This document shows, piece by piece, positions 1 to 10,640 of a stretch of 64,000 nucleotides of DNA. A program made the position numbers and the translations under genes. Source of the stretch: Paroedura picta (taxonomy: Eukaryota > Chordata > Lepidosauria > Squamata > Gekkonidae); assembly GCF_049243985.1 (NCBI RefSeq), contig NC_135382.1, positions 24,346,990-24,410,989 on the forward strand, in the 5' to 3' direction. How positions within the stretch are numbered: position 1 is the stretch's first letter; every line of letters starts with the position of its first letter. Below the pieces are notes generated by a model. The model had not been told where the DNA came from, ran no database searches, and saw only the letters and a list, made by a program, of their open reading frames with translations.

Positions 1-1030
1 GGCTATGGGGGGGTTTGACATGACCATATATGGTCATATCACCTGATAAATGGTTAACAAAAATATATTCAATATCCACCCATTTGGTAAACCCATCCAG
101 GGCTGTCAAGAAACCCCAGAGTTTCAGGAAACCTTGCTTGAGAAAACCTGCTTTAAGGCAATGCCGCGGGGCTCACATGAATCAGACTCTTCGTCCAGCC
201 AAGTCAGTATTGTCCACTCAGGCTGGCAGCAGCTCCCCAGGGTCTTTCACATCACCTGCTACAGGGATTGACCCTGGGCCCTTCCACACGCCAAGCAGAT
301 GCCCTCCCAGTGAGCCCTAGTCTCTCCTTTTCGCTTCTGCTGCCCATCCAGTTTCTTACTGCTTGCAAACTCTTCTTTTGTGCAGGGCTCCTTCCAAAAA
401 CAAGGTAAAGGAACAGTCCTCCCCTGCCTCCCTCAACGCCCTCCTCATCTCAAGGCCGTTTTCCCCAGCAGTGCTTTTCTCTTCAACGTCTGCCTCTGCC
501 GGACACCGTTTTCCCTCTAATTCGGAACAGATTTCGCTCCGTGATTAAACTATCGAGCTACGCAATCTGATCTGTGACCGCCGATTCCGGCTTCTCTCTT
601 GCCCCCTTTCCCCTACCCTGAGCCAGCCAATCTTTTGTCGGTCAGTATTCATGAGTATGGAATTCATCGCTTTCGAAGCCTAAATTTGTTTCAACGAAGG
701 CTCGATCATTTGCGAGGAAATCCAAACGAATGCATTTTGACTGAGAAACGAAGCGACGAATCAGGACAAACCCAGCCCTGTTTAAAAAGCCTCTTGGCAG
801 CTCAAACAACTAATGCAGGAATCTGTCATTATGCTATCTAACTCACACACACACACACCCATTCCAGCTATGGAAGCAACAAAGCCACCTCACGCCACCC
901 ATGGGCAAGGAAGGGGGCGTTGTATGTAGTAGCCTAGAGAAGATTTGCTTACGAAGAAATCCCCAGTCATTTCACCGATCTCCTTAGGAGTCCTTGGGTT
1001 TCTGGATAGAAGCAGAAGAGGACTCTGCTC
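1..1030. other. No gene recognised
   Basis: Contains short open frames only. A CpG-containing segment at about 480-780 stands out from the neighbours and may be part of an unrecognised repeat. A short (AC)n run lies near 843-859. Confidence 0.4.
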
Positions 1031-1035
1031 TTTAC

Positions 1036-1170
1036 TAACCAGAGGAGTCTCCAAGCAGCCTGCCTCCAACTGCCTCTTCTCTCCCCGCTACAGAAACCCT
1101 GAGAGGTAGGTGGGACTGAGAGAGCTCTTGAGAGAACGGCGACTGGCCCAAGGCCAACCAGCTGGCTTCA
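1036..1170 (-). repeat. Sauria-type tRNA-derived SINE, fragment
   Basis: Reverse-complement middle part of the SINE (ctctccccgctacagaaacc, gcccaaggccaaccagctgg). A plus-strand copy of the same family follows at once at 1171, so one copy sits inside or against the other. Confidence 0.75.
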
Positions 1171-1449
1171 GTTTGGAGTAGTGGTTGGGAGTGCTGACTT
1201 CTAATCTGGCAAGCCGGGTTCGATTCTGCGCTCCCCCACATGCAGCCAGTTGGGTGACCTTGGACCTGCCACAGCACTGATAAAGCTATTCTGACCAAGC
1301 AGGAATATCAGGGCTCTCTAAGCCTCACCCACCTCACAGGGGGTCTGTTGTGGGGAGAGGAAAGTGAAGGCGACTGTAAACCGCTTTGAGACTCCTTTGG
1401 GTAGAGAAAGAGGCATATAAGAACCAACTCTCCGCCTTCTTCTTCTTCA
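1171..1449 (+). repeat. Sauria-type tRNA-derived SINE, near full length
   Basis: Begins with the tRNA-like gtagtggttgggagtgctga and the B-box-like gggttcgattctgc, contains ctgataaagct and ends aagaaccaactct with a TTC-repeat tail. Confidence 0.85.
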
Positions 1450-2798
1450 CTTGCTTCTCCAGATTGCAGGGTGCTGCTTTTAACCACTCCCATCAAACTG
1501 GCTGAATTTCCACATCACACAGTAACACGATATGTTCTGTTTTCTCCTCTCTTCTCAAAGGCTCCCATTGTTTCTGTGCCTCTTGAAGGGTGAGGGACAT
1601 GCTGCATTCTTGCTGGTTCCTTTGGGGTTTCTTTTTGCTAAGAAATAAAGCGTAAAATGGATAATGGGTCCTATGATTTAGCCAGAAAGGAGGGGCTTCA
1701 GCCATGTCTAGGACCACAGAGTCCATTCCCTCGAGGTGGACCAAAATAAAATGCCCCCCACTGCAGCTACTGCGTGGCCACAAAATTATTTGGCGGCCCA
1801 CTGCTCATCATGGACGGTGGCCACGAGATGGAAGGTAAGGCTCAGAAGGAATCAAGATCGTTTCAAATTGTAAAGCTCTTTGCATCCCTTGGGGCAATCC
1901 CTTCTGTGGCACCAGTTGGGAATAGCTGGGTCCCCCTCCTACTGATTAAAAGACACAGAAGAGAAACCTTCCTCCTAAGGGGGGGGGGCACAGGGAGGGG
2001 GTCCTGTGAGCTGGATGTTTCAGGTGCCAGCATAGTCTCCATTTTTTTCATTCCGTCAAAGTGAGCCTCATTGATCAGGTGTTTAGTAGAGAAACTTGCT
2101 TGAGCAGTTGAGTTGGAGAAGGGCCAACTATCTGGATACAGGAAATTTGCTCTCCGGGATGCAAATCATCTAGTATTCAGGAGCACCAGCTTTAGCAAGG
2201 CCAGCAAGTGTGTCTAGGAAACAGAGTGGAAAAACCCACAGAGGCACCCTTGAGACTCTTGTGTGTGTGCCTTTTTCAGCAGGGAAATGGGAAACCGGAA
2301 GGCTTCCGAGAAGCACAAGGGTTAAAAAGCATCAGCCTTTTAATGGCAACAAGATGTGGGGGGCTCCTACATCCTGTTCTGCAGAGCAGAACCTCTCTTG
2401 TTAAATGAGCACGGCTGGTTTGGCCAATGCAGATGGTGTCTCCGGGGCCCCATTTGCTGGTTCTCTTGCTCCTGTTTTATTGTGATGTTGGCTCACCGTG
2501 ACTTGCAAGCCATTCCAATCTGACCTCTGTTCCTTCTGGTTCTTCGAGACAAAACTGGGCCAGGGCATTGGGTTCAAATCTTTACTTAGCCACAAAGATC
2601 ATTTGGTACCCCCTAGCCAGACACTCCTTCAGCCTCCCCTGTGTGAACAAGTTGTTTAAGTGGAGGAGGGGAAACTATTGAATCAGGCTCCTTCTGGAAA
2701 GGTGGTGAGGTTGACTGGGGAGAGACTGGGGGGAGTGGAGCCTGAGGAAAGTGGGATTTGTAGAGGGGAGGGACTTCAGTGGGTGGAATGCCATAGAG
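1450..2798. other. No gene recognised
   Basis: Short open frames on both strands, none with a familiar product. The last part (about 2640-2790) resembles the minus strand of the GC-rich unclassified repeat described at 3195-3540. Confidence 0.4.
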
Positions 2799-2871
2799 CA
2801 GGGATGCTGGCAGGGGCTCATGGGAATTGTAGTCCATGGACATCTGGAGGACCAGAGATTGACTACCCCTG
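2799..2871. mobile_element. Half copy of palindromic hAT-like element
   Basis: One arm only, ending gactacccctg, flanked by the 8-bp duplication CCATAGAG (2791-2798 and 2872-2879). The other arm is missing, so this is an internally deleted copy that still has a duplication. Confidence 0.75.
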
Positions 2872-3194
2872 CCATAGAGCCCATCTTCCAAAGTAGCCAT
2901 TTTCTCCAGGTGACCTGGTGTCTGTCACTTGGAGCTCAGTTGTGTACTCCCAGGAGATCTGGAGGATGGAGAAGTGACAAGAGTGTTAGGGCTGACTGGC
3001 CATTTATTTGACAGGGAAATGTCCTGATGGGGCCCTGCCTGGAAGGCCTCAGGCAGTCTGGAGCAATCAGAGCCAAACCCCAGCAAGCCTCTGGCCCTGC
3101 AGGGGTCATTCAGAACTGGCTGGCTTCGCCACTGATGGGAACCAGCTCTTCTGTCCCGTCTTTCTGCTCTGCTGCCAACCCAGCCCATCTCAGC

Positions 3195-3540
3195 TGTCGT
3201 AAAGCCCACCATGCAAAGCAGCAGTTCTCCCCGGGGGAAATCATCTGTATGATTTGGAGATCACTTGTAACTTTAGGAGGCTTCCAGGCACCACCAGGAG
3301 GCTGGCAAACCTAGCAGGACCTGCATATATTGTCCCAGGGTCGGAAATGGCTGCCAGGGCAAGGGAAAACCAGGGAAGAAAGGAAACCTTGTGCAGGCTG
3401 TGCCCAGTCCACCTGGATCCAGGTGTAGAGGTTGTCGGCTAGGGATGCCAGCTTCCAGGAGGGACCTGGGGTTCCCTTTGAATTATAGCTCATCTCCAGA
3501 CTACAAAGATCAGATTCCCTGAGAGAAGGTGGCTACTTAG
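3195..3540 (+). repeat. GC-rich unclassified squamate repeat, two adjoining pieces
   Basis: Shares phrases such as ctccagactacaaagatcag and 'gatgccagcttccaggaggg' with copies at 5925-6045, 12149-12330, 27868-28017, 37585-37835 and 40300-40505. I cannot assign it to a named family. Confidence 0.5.
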
Positions 3541-3578
3541 GAGGGTTAAATCAGGTTATAAAAATAAAGTTTTCTATA

Positions 3579-3977
3579 TTTATTTGTATTATTTAGTTTT
3601 GGTGTAGGGTTTTCTGAAATAAGGCATGTTTTGGGTGGCATGGATGCAACAGCTTGCAGAAGCACAGAGTGTGTTAGGGAGTGGGGCAGACAGGAGTTCA
3701 CATACTCTGCCAGCACGAGGGTTGCAGTTCCACTGCACAAAACACTTCTGTGAAGCCACTAGCTTGGATGATCGGACATCGTTGCTTCTTAATAATCCCC
3801 AAAGTGGACAACAAGAAGCCTGTTCTCGGTTCAGCTATTGCAGAATGACTGAGAACGATCCTCCGCACCCTTGCAGAAGGCAAGCAGGTCTGGGAGAAGT
3901 CAGTGTGGCTGGATGCGTGGCTGGACCCCATATACAACGCCTCTAGTTCCATGACACAACAGGGAAGATAATTTAAT
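3579..3977 (-). promoter_or_regulatory. Candidate poly(A) signals for B3GNT9
   Basis: On the minus strand, ATTAAA lies at 3977-3972 and AATAAA at 3584-3579, about 480 and 870 bases past the B3GNT9 stop. Either could end the transcript. Both are common hexamers in A/T-rich DNA, so this is weak. Confidence 0.3.
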
Positions 3978-4452
3978 AAAAGGTGGAGATCAATGCATAA
4001 CAGCATTGACGGGCACTGGAAATCACAGGCAAAAAAGAAAAGAAAAAGAAAAACCCACAGAGCAGGATTTGCATTTCTCCACCTATGTCTCAGGTCCAAA
4101 TGATTTTGCTTGAGAAATCTTTCCTTCAAATGTACCTCTGCTGTAATGTATCCCCCTTCCTGGGCAAAAAGCTCCCCTCACTGATGCATCCTAATTCTCC
4201 TTCAGTTCCTTCTGGACTGCTAATCCCCAGCCCTGTCTTCTCTCTTGGTTCACCCAGTTCATGCACGTCTGCAGAGCTAAGATCTGATTCCTTCATGCAT
4301 GTTGGCGAAAACTCTTTCATTGGATGTGCCAGTGGATGTGAACACTGTCCCAGTAATGGTAGTGTGTGCCCCTCCCTAAATCATTCATACGTGCAAGCCA
4401 TCCCTTGCACCCTTAAGTGATGACTGACCACGTACGTGTGTGAACTTGTCCC

Positions 4453-5697
4453 TTAGGCAGCATGACCCTTCCCATGCCGTTTAGCTTTGATTTTCCATTT
4501 GAAAGCCTTCTTGACCTGCTTCTTCTGGGTGCAAGACAGCCGTGGGCTGTGGAGCAGGTTCCACATGAGCCAGATTTCAGCAACCTTCAAGCTGTGGACT
4601 ACCATGAGGTCCTTGTAAAAACAGGGGTCAAAAGTCTGCAAGTGAGGGGCGGCAGAAGGTTTGGTGATCCCAAAAGTCTTGAATCCTTCATGCATCGTGG
4701 GCTTGAGGTTGATCCTTTGCAAGCACATGCCCAAGAAGACGTCGTCTATGGGAAACAGCTCCACCTCCCCACAAGCCTGGGCGAGTTTCTTCATGGTACT
4801 GCTGGACAGTAAGAATCCACCACCCCCGGCATAGGCTGGATACATGTTCAGCCCATACATAGACTCTGGGATATAGTATTTGCTCTTTCGCACTCGGATA
4901 GGGTGTGCATTGTAGATGATGTCCCCAACAAAAAGATCCTCGGAGGGATCTCGTTTCTCAAGGAAGTTGATGATATTTTCCACGTTGACGAAAACGTCAG
5001 CATCGCCCTTGAATATGAACTTGGTGTTGGAGCAAAACTCTTCTGCCCAGCTCAGGAAGTGTATCTCTTTCAGGGTCAAGTTGAAGAAAGTGTCCTGGAA
5101 GCCCCATAACAAGACGTCCCGATACATCTGGCTTTCTTGACGGACAAGAGTCTCCCACGTGGGGAGCGACGTCTTGTTCTTGGGGACTCCCAGGAGGAAA
5201 ACTCGCTGCACCTGGGCTCCGTTGATGGGCCCTTCTCTTCCCCACGTTTTCCGTACAACCTCACGGCGGTCAAAGTCCTCAACCAGAGATTTGATGGCGA
5301 TGAGCAAGAAGGGGCCGCCTGGGCTTGTCCTGCACTTCTTCGGCTGGTTAACAAGGAGTTCAAACTTCCGGTTGTCTTTGTTTCTAAGGTAACCCTTAAA
5401 GTCAAAAGCAGACTGCGTCAAGGTTGCCAGAGTGGTAGTCAAGTCCTCTTGGACTTCCACCTGGGCATGTTTCACTTCTGAAATAGTTCTGGCCTTTGCT
5501 GCCGTCCCTTCCGCAGTCAGCAGTTTTTGGAGGTCTCTGGGACCATGGACAATCCGGGAAGCTGCTGATGGCTTTCTCTGGCTGTTCACCTTTTGCTCTC
5601 TGATGGACGTGTGGCCCAGCTGTGAATAGAGCATGATGCAAAGAGCGATCACCAGGAACAGCGTGCAGATGGCATCCCCTTTGAGTTGAACTCTCAT
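4453..5697 (-). CDS. B3GNT9: B3GNT9, beta-1,3-N-acetylglucosaminyltransferase-like, single coding exon
   Basis: Type II Golgi glycosyltransferase of family GT31, expected to add sugar in beta-1,3 linkage from a UDP-sugar inside the Golgi. The 414-residue protein (human about 402) begins MRVQLKGDAICTLFLVIALC, giving a short cytosolic tail and one signal-anchor helix at about residues 9-28. GT31 landmarks follow in order: VRKTWG, FLLGVP, the metal-binding GDADVFVN (DxD type), YAGGGGF and IDDVFLGMCL. N-glycosylation sequons NKT and NLT are visible. The whole length lines up with my memory of human B3GNT9, including the shared stretch DTFFNLTLKEIHFL. The start is the ATG at 5697; the frame stays open four codons further but has no ATG there. 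TRADD is the next gene, on the same strand, as in human. The precise acceptor sugar is not known from sequence. Identity is secure. Confidence 0.96.
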   Translation of the reverse strand: MRVQLKGDAICTLFLVIALCIMLYSQLGHTSIREQKVNSQRKPSAASRIVHGPRDLQKLLTAEGTAAKARTISEVKHAQVEVQEDLTTTLATLTQSAFDFKGYLRNKDNRKFELLVNQPKKCRTSPGGPFLLIAIKSLVEDFDRREVVRKTWGREGPINGAQVQRVFLLGVPKNKTSLPTWETLVRQESQMYRDVLLWGFQDTFFNLTLKEIHFLSWAEEFCSNTKFIFKGDADVFVNVENIINFLEKRDPSEDLFVGDIIYNAHPIRVRKSKYYIPESMYGLNMYPAYAGGGGFLLSSSTMKKLAQACGEVELFPIDDVFLGMCLQRINLKPTMHEGFKTFGITKPSAAPHLQTFDPCFYKDLMVVHSLKVAEIWLMWNLLHSPRLSCTQKKQVKKAFKWKIKAKRHGKGHAA

Positions 5698-5764
5698 TGT
5701 TTCCAAAGATCTCTAAGGAACATCCGAGTTTGCATTAGGGAGACTGTCTGCTGGGCCCCTCCAT
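5694..5764 (-). promoter_or_regulatory. Two chained upstream ORFs in the B3GNT9 5' leader
   Basis: A 3' splice site (cctttgcag) ends at 5765, so the coding exon probably begins at 5764, exactly on the A of an ATG. That ATG opens a 9-codon ORF (5764-5735) ending in TAA. The final A of that stop is the first base of the next ATG (TAATG), which opens a 13-codon ORF (5735-5694). Its TGA overlaps the B3GNT9 start as ATGA. Both reading frames and overlaps are read directly from the sequence. A role in damping translation or in reinitiation is inference, and it depends on the splice site being used. Confidence 0.55.
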
Positions 5765-5924
5765 CTGCAAAGGAAGAAACAAGAGATCAGGGCAGCCTGG
5801 GTAATCCCCTGCAGAGTTCCCCTGCAGAGTTTATAAATGGCTCTCCAAATTTAAGTACCTGGGAAAAGGCAGATAAGAGCAGCAGTGAATTTGCTCCGTG
5901 GTTGAGTTATGCCTAGTGGAGGAG

Positions 5925-6045
5925 AAGGCTACGGAATTCACCCTCCACAGCAGCTTTTTTCTCCAGGGGAACTGATTAGTTTGGAGATGAGCTATCATTC
6001 CAGGGGATCCCCAGGTCCCACCTTGAGACTGGCATCTCTAAAGCA
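5925..6045 (+). repeat. GC-rich unclassified repeat, fragment
   Basis: Has ctccaggggaactgattag and a degenerate ccaggtcccaccttgagact; related to the piece at 3195-3540. It lies upstream of the B3GNT9 coding exon. Confidence 0.45.
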
Positions 6046-6865
6046 GGCGTTCAGATTTTGGCCCATTCCATATTTAATCGGCGCACACATGTCTTTGCTT
6101 GTGGTGCTGGTCAGGAGGATCTTATGTCACAAGAGAAGAAGGCTGCCGCTGCTCCAAAGAGTCCCTCTGCTGCATACGACTGACGGACAAGATGCACGAG
6201 TCCATCTCCAAGACTCCACGTCACCTTCTGAAAATGGCTCCAAGCCCCAGCGCTGGGGTGAGGCCCAGTTCCATTCTGGCTGTTTTTATTTCAGCTGCTA
6301 ATGACAGCCTTGGACAGTATTCCTGGCTCCGTCTGTTCCGTTTAATTTTATAAGCTCGGGCCTTGGAAGAAACTGTAAGCAGTAGAAAACCGTATTTTCC
6401 ATGACTTACAGTTTTAGCTTGCCAATATTTTGCCAGTTGGCCACCAGCTTTATATACAAAAGCCAACAAAATCCTGAAGCTTTCAGGGATTGGGCCAGAG
6501 CCCAGAACCTCTTTCTTGCTGTCTCATTTCTGGGAGGGGAAGACTGTTGAAATACCACACAAAAGAAATGGCGCCTGGCCAATGTAGTCTTCTGCTCCCG
6601 GGAAGATCCATAGCATTCTCGGCTGGGAATGGGAGGTAAAGACCCGGCCACTGGCAGATCTGGGGAAATAAAGTTAGTGGGGGAAAGGCAAGCACAGGAT
6701 CTCAGGCTTACCACCCTGTTCCCTTTCATATTCCATTAGCACTAGCCATAAGAAGGGTGAGGAGGGGCACATATATATATATATATATTTAATTGAAGGA
6801 ACTGATTATGGAAGGGGTCTCATGGCATTTAGGCCAAATGTGCCGTTTGAGTCCCAGAAAGGGAT
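6046..6865. other. No gene recognised
   Basis: Nothing recognised apart from a (TA)n run at about 6769-6788. Confidence 0.4.
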
Positions 6866-7466
6866 AGGGATGGGCATGAACCGGCTCATAAACTAACGTT
6901 TGTGACAAATTTTGAGTGGTTCGTGGTTTGTGAAGAGGTTTATAGCAGGTCAACTGGTATTAACTTTCCATGAACTTGCAAGCAGCTCATAGAAGTTTGT
7001 CCAGTTCTGGAACGGAGGCATTTCCAGACAGAGACTATCTCTGCTCAGTCTAAATGTTTACCGAACCTCAAAGCAATGGGTGGGGTGGGGGTGGGGGGAG
7101 AGTGGAGCTGGAGAGCATATAGAAGAGCATCTGTGACTTTGATGTCCCTAGCCTGCACAGGATCTGTTCTATACATTCCTGAACCTGTCATTTCCCCAGA
7201 AAATACTTTCGGAGAAGCACATATTTTGGGGGGGCTTTAATTCAGACTCCATACATCCAGTCCTCACCAAAATTGGAGTGCAGGTAGAAGAGAATCAGCT
7301 GGAGATCTCCTGGGAGTTTGGTGGCTCTAGCCTGCCGGGAGGGGGGATTCTACCATGCCACATTATGAACCAGTTAGTTTGGCTCCTAAAGTTTGTGGTG
7401 GTTTGTGGTTTGTGAACCAGGCATGCCACAAACCAAACTACATTTTCCCAGTTTGTGCCCATCCCT
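6866..7466. mobile_element. Nonautonomous DNA transposon with about 16-bp terminal inverted repeats
   Basis: The left end AGGGATGGGCATGAACC and the right end, read on the minus strand as AGGGATGGGCACAAAC, are near-identical inverted repeats 601 bp apart. No coding capacity is visible and no clear target duplication was found. Superfamily uncertain. Confidence 0.55.
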
Positions 7467-7469
7467 TGT

Positions 7470-7830
7470 TGTTGTTGTTAGTTGTGAAGTTGTGCCTGAC
7501 CCATTGCGACCCCATGGACAATGACCCTCCAGGCCTTCCTGTCCTCTACCATTCCCCAGAGTCCATTTATGTTCACACTGACTGCTTCAGTGACTCCATC
7601 CAGCCACCTCATTCTCTGTCATCCCCTTCTTCTTCTGCCCTCGATCTCTCCCAGCATTAGGCTCTTCTCCAGGAAGTCCTTCCTTCTCATGAGGTAGCCA
7701 AAGTATTTGAGCCCATCCCTAGATAGAGACAAAAAAAACCCTTCCTTTCTGCACGTGCAATAAAAACTGGCACTAAAGGGTGTCAGATGGCTGGATTGTT
7801 CAGAGTAGTTCAGTAGTGGAATCAACTGCC
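7470..7830 (-). mobile_element. Bov-B/RTE-like LINE, 3' piece
   Basis: On the minus strand an open frame reads LKYFGYLMRRKDFLEKSLML and GEIEGRRRRG, the C-terminal end of the Bov-B-type reverse transcriptase ORF, and the element ends in a (GTT)n/(AAC)n tail at 7468. Heavily 5' truncated. Confidence 0.65.
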
Positions 7831-7985
7831 TAAGGAAGTGGTGATCTCCCCCTCACTGGAAGTCTTCAAGCAGTAGCTGGACAGATACTGATCCTGCATG
7901 CTTTAGGCTGATCCAGCATTGAGCAGGGGTTGGACTAGATGACCTCTATGGACATTTCCAATTCCATGGTTCTATGATTCTATAA
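7785..7985 (+). mobile_element. CR1 LINE 3' end
   Basis: Ends with ggttggactagatgacct and the diagnostic tail ggttctatgattctata. Severely 5' truncated. Confidence 0.8.
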
Positions 7986-9232
7986 CCTCAGCCTACCACA
8001 CAGTGAGCCCAATTCATGGCATTTTGAAAGCACTTTAAAATGGGGGCACTGGCATTCATGAATCAGTTCCCATAGATACCATCCCAGTAGTTTGGCCCTG
8101 AGATACAGTAATTTTTGACTGAATACCTTGTACATCTGTGCTTAACTTTATAAGAATAATATAAAGACACTTTAATCTTCATCAGGCTCATGCTAGCACT
8201 AGTTATAAATCCAGTAAACTGTTCTAATGATATAATGAGAACTTGGGAGGAAAGAAAATGCAGATGACTAAGTCGTAAGCCAGGGTTTGTGTGTGAGTGG
8301 TTCACTCCATGGTTCCCCTGACAGTCATCAGTCAATCCCTCCTCTAGTTAAAGCTTTCAACCCTAAGGTGGAAACACCAAGGAGTCATGCAGCCCCCAAA
8401 AGGCTGACCAATTTCTTGTTGTAAGAGGTTTATTGGGCCTTGAGCCCACTTTGTTAAAGGCAGTGAAGTGAATCCTTAGCCAGCCAGATAATTATCCTGC
8501 CAGAGGAGGAAGGAAAGGAGATTGTCAGAGAGAGCTCACCCATGATCCAACCGGCAAATTAACCAGCAAATGTTAAGTCTGTTAAGAGTGACTCTCTTGC
8601 TAACCCGCTGGGATTGGTATCTTCAGACTGTCCTTCTGTGAAGTTGCAAAATTCCCCCCTAAAAGATTTGACAGTACCTTCTGGAAGCAAAGCAAGGCTC
8701 ATTTGCTGGTGGAGGAGCAGGAGGAGGAGAGAAGGGCTTCTTTCATACTTTCACAATATGGACCACTCATTCCCAGGTAAGGTCCACGCAGGTGGGTAGA
8801 CACCTGATTAAAAAGGGTTAAGTGAAGATACATCAACCAGCTAAATCTGGAGTAGTTCCAGATCTGTTCTTTTCCCTTACCTTTATTAAAGGTCAATTTG
8901 ACAGCAATATAGAATTTGCCATGGCACCTGTGCCCGAAATGGCTTATTTTGTTTTATTGGCAGAGGCTGTATTTCAAAACGACCTCTTTCACTTTTGGGA
9001 AATGATTCTGCCCCAAGGAAATATTTATTATATAAGTAATGGGAGCTCATAGTTCCTCCGCCTATACACACAGGCAAGGTTTGACCAGCCATGAAAGACA
9101 AGGGTGACATCATCGGGTGGTAGCTTTTAACACCTATGACCGGGGACTATCAATCACAGAATGCGTCCAAGAGATGCAATCTGCTGCAAGAGTGGGAAAG
9201 CCATCTGGGGTCTATGGAGGTTTCTAAAAGCT
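7986..9232. other. No gene recognised
   Basis: Mostly low-complexity-free DNA with short frames only; no family identified. Confidence 0.35.
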
Positions 9233-9502
9233 AGAAGAAGAAGAGTTGGTTCTTTTCTCTACCTGAAGGAGTCTCAAAGCAACACACAATTGCCTTCCCT
9301 TCCTCTCCCCACAACAGACACCCTGGGAGGTAGGTGAGACTCAGAAAGCCCTGAGATAAACTGCTCTGTGAGAATAGCACTATTACGACTGTGACTGACC
9401 CTAGGCCACCCAGCTGGCTGCATGTAGAGGAATGAAGAATCAAACCGGCTCACCAGATTAGAAGCTGCCACTCCTAACCAGTACACCAAACTAAGCCGGC
9501 TG
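9233..9502 (-). repeat. Sauria-type tRNA-derived SINE, near full length
   Basis: Starts with (AAG)n and gagttggttctt, ends with ctcctaaccagtacacca; both are the reverse complement of the family ends. Confidence 0.85.
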
Positions 9503-9511
9503 TGATGAACC

Positions 9512-9720
9512 TCTTGGTGGTGGAAAGTACCTTCAGCTTGCAGCCAACCAACCCTCCATGGGGTTTTCAGGGCCAGAGACCTTCAGAGGTGGTCACTAAT
9601 ATACCTACCTCTGCCCAGCATCCCTGGCCTTCCTGGGTGGTCTCCCATCCAGAGCTGATTCTGCTAAGCTTATGAGATCAGGTGAGGTTGGGCTAGCCGG
9701 GGGCAGCCAGGTCAGGCCGA
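9512..9720 (-). repeat. 5S-rRNA-derived SINE
   Basis: The segment ggtctcccatccagagct then gctaagcttatgagatcagg is the reverse complement of the 5S rRNA internal promoter region. It is preceded by a body shared with the copies at 10459, 30775, 32935 and 53725. Confidence 0.65.
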
Positions 9721-10179
9721 CTTACCTCTTAAGCCCCGTTTTCCCCCCAAAGCTGATAACTAAGAAAACAATACAGTGAAAGCTCAGAGCAACAGTGCTG
9801 ATTTTTACACCAACGCACACTTTGCAGAGAGAACAAGAGAGGAAAAGGAGATAAACGCAGGCTTTGGGGATCTATTTTGCTGCTGTGTGTGGGCAAGGCA
9901 GTCTGAAATGAGCTCTCTCAAGTTGTCGACTTAAGTGCTCTGGATGGCCCAGGAACGTCCTGGTGGTGGAGGAGTTTTAAACTGCCTGTCCGATCTGGGT
10001 CCGACATGTGCAACGTGGACTGCAGAGCAAGAAGGGGTTCAGCAAGAAGGGGAGGGGAATGCGAAGGAGTGCTGGTGCTTGAGTGAATGGTGTGGGGATG
10101 CTCATGGGTCCATGAAACCCAACCGTGCCTTATAGGAACCCAGCATGCAAGCAGAGTTAACAGGGAAATGTTTTGTGTG

Positions 10180-10457
10180 GGGTTTGGTGTAGTGGTTAGG
10201 AGAGTGGACTTCTAATCTGGCATGCCGGGTTCGATTCTGCGCTCCCCCACATGCAACCAGCTCGGGTGACCTTGGGCTCGCCATGGCACTGATAAAACTG
10301 TTCTGACCAAGCAGTGATATCAGGGCTCTCTCAGCCTGACCTACCCCACAGGGTGTCTGTTGTGGGGAGAGGAAAGGGAAGGTGAATGTAAGCTGCTTTG
10401 AGCCCCCTCGGGTAAAGAAAAGCGGCATATAAGAACCAACTCTTCTTCTTCTTCTAC
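10180..10457 (+). repeat. Sauria-type tRNA-derived SINE, full length
   Basis: From tttggtgtagtggttaggag through gggttcgattctgcgctccc to ataagaaccaactc and a TTC tail. Confidence 0.9.
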
Positions 10458-10458
10458 A

Positions 10459-10640
10459 TAAGTGCCATCAATTTACAACCTAGTGACCCCAGGAAGGGCC
10501 TTTCAAGGCAAGGGAGAAGCAGAGGTGGATTTCCATGGCTTTCCTCTGCAGAGTCTTCCTTGGTGGTCTCCCATCCAAGCACTGAGGCCACTTAGCTTCT
10601 GAGAAATGACAGACTTGGGCTGTACCATTCTGCCTCCCCT
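10459..10640 (-). repeat. 5S-rRNA-derived SINE
   Basis: Contains ggtctcccatccaagcactg and cttagcttctgaga, reverse complements of 5S rRNA, directly after the SINE at 10180. Confidence 0.65.

Noticed and set aside
3698-4129. 143-codon minus-strand frame
   Set aside because: Matches no family, ordinary length for chance, and overlaps the likely B3GNT9 3' flank.
4462-5629. Plus-strand frames over B3GNT9
   Set aside because: Antisense shadows of a conserved single-exon gene.
5698-5706. Four-codon upstream extension of B3GNT9
   Set aside because: The frame is open but has no ATG there; the conserved N-terminus begins at ATG 5697.
9635-9720. 5S rRNA gene or pseudogene
   Set aside because: Only the internal part resembles 5S and the same body recurs in other copies, so it is a SINE.
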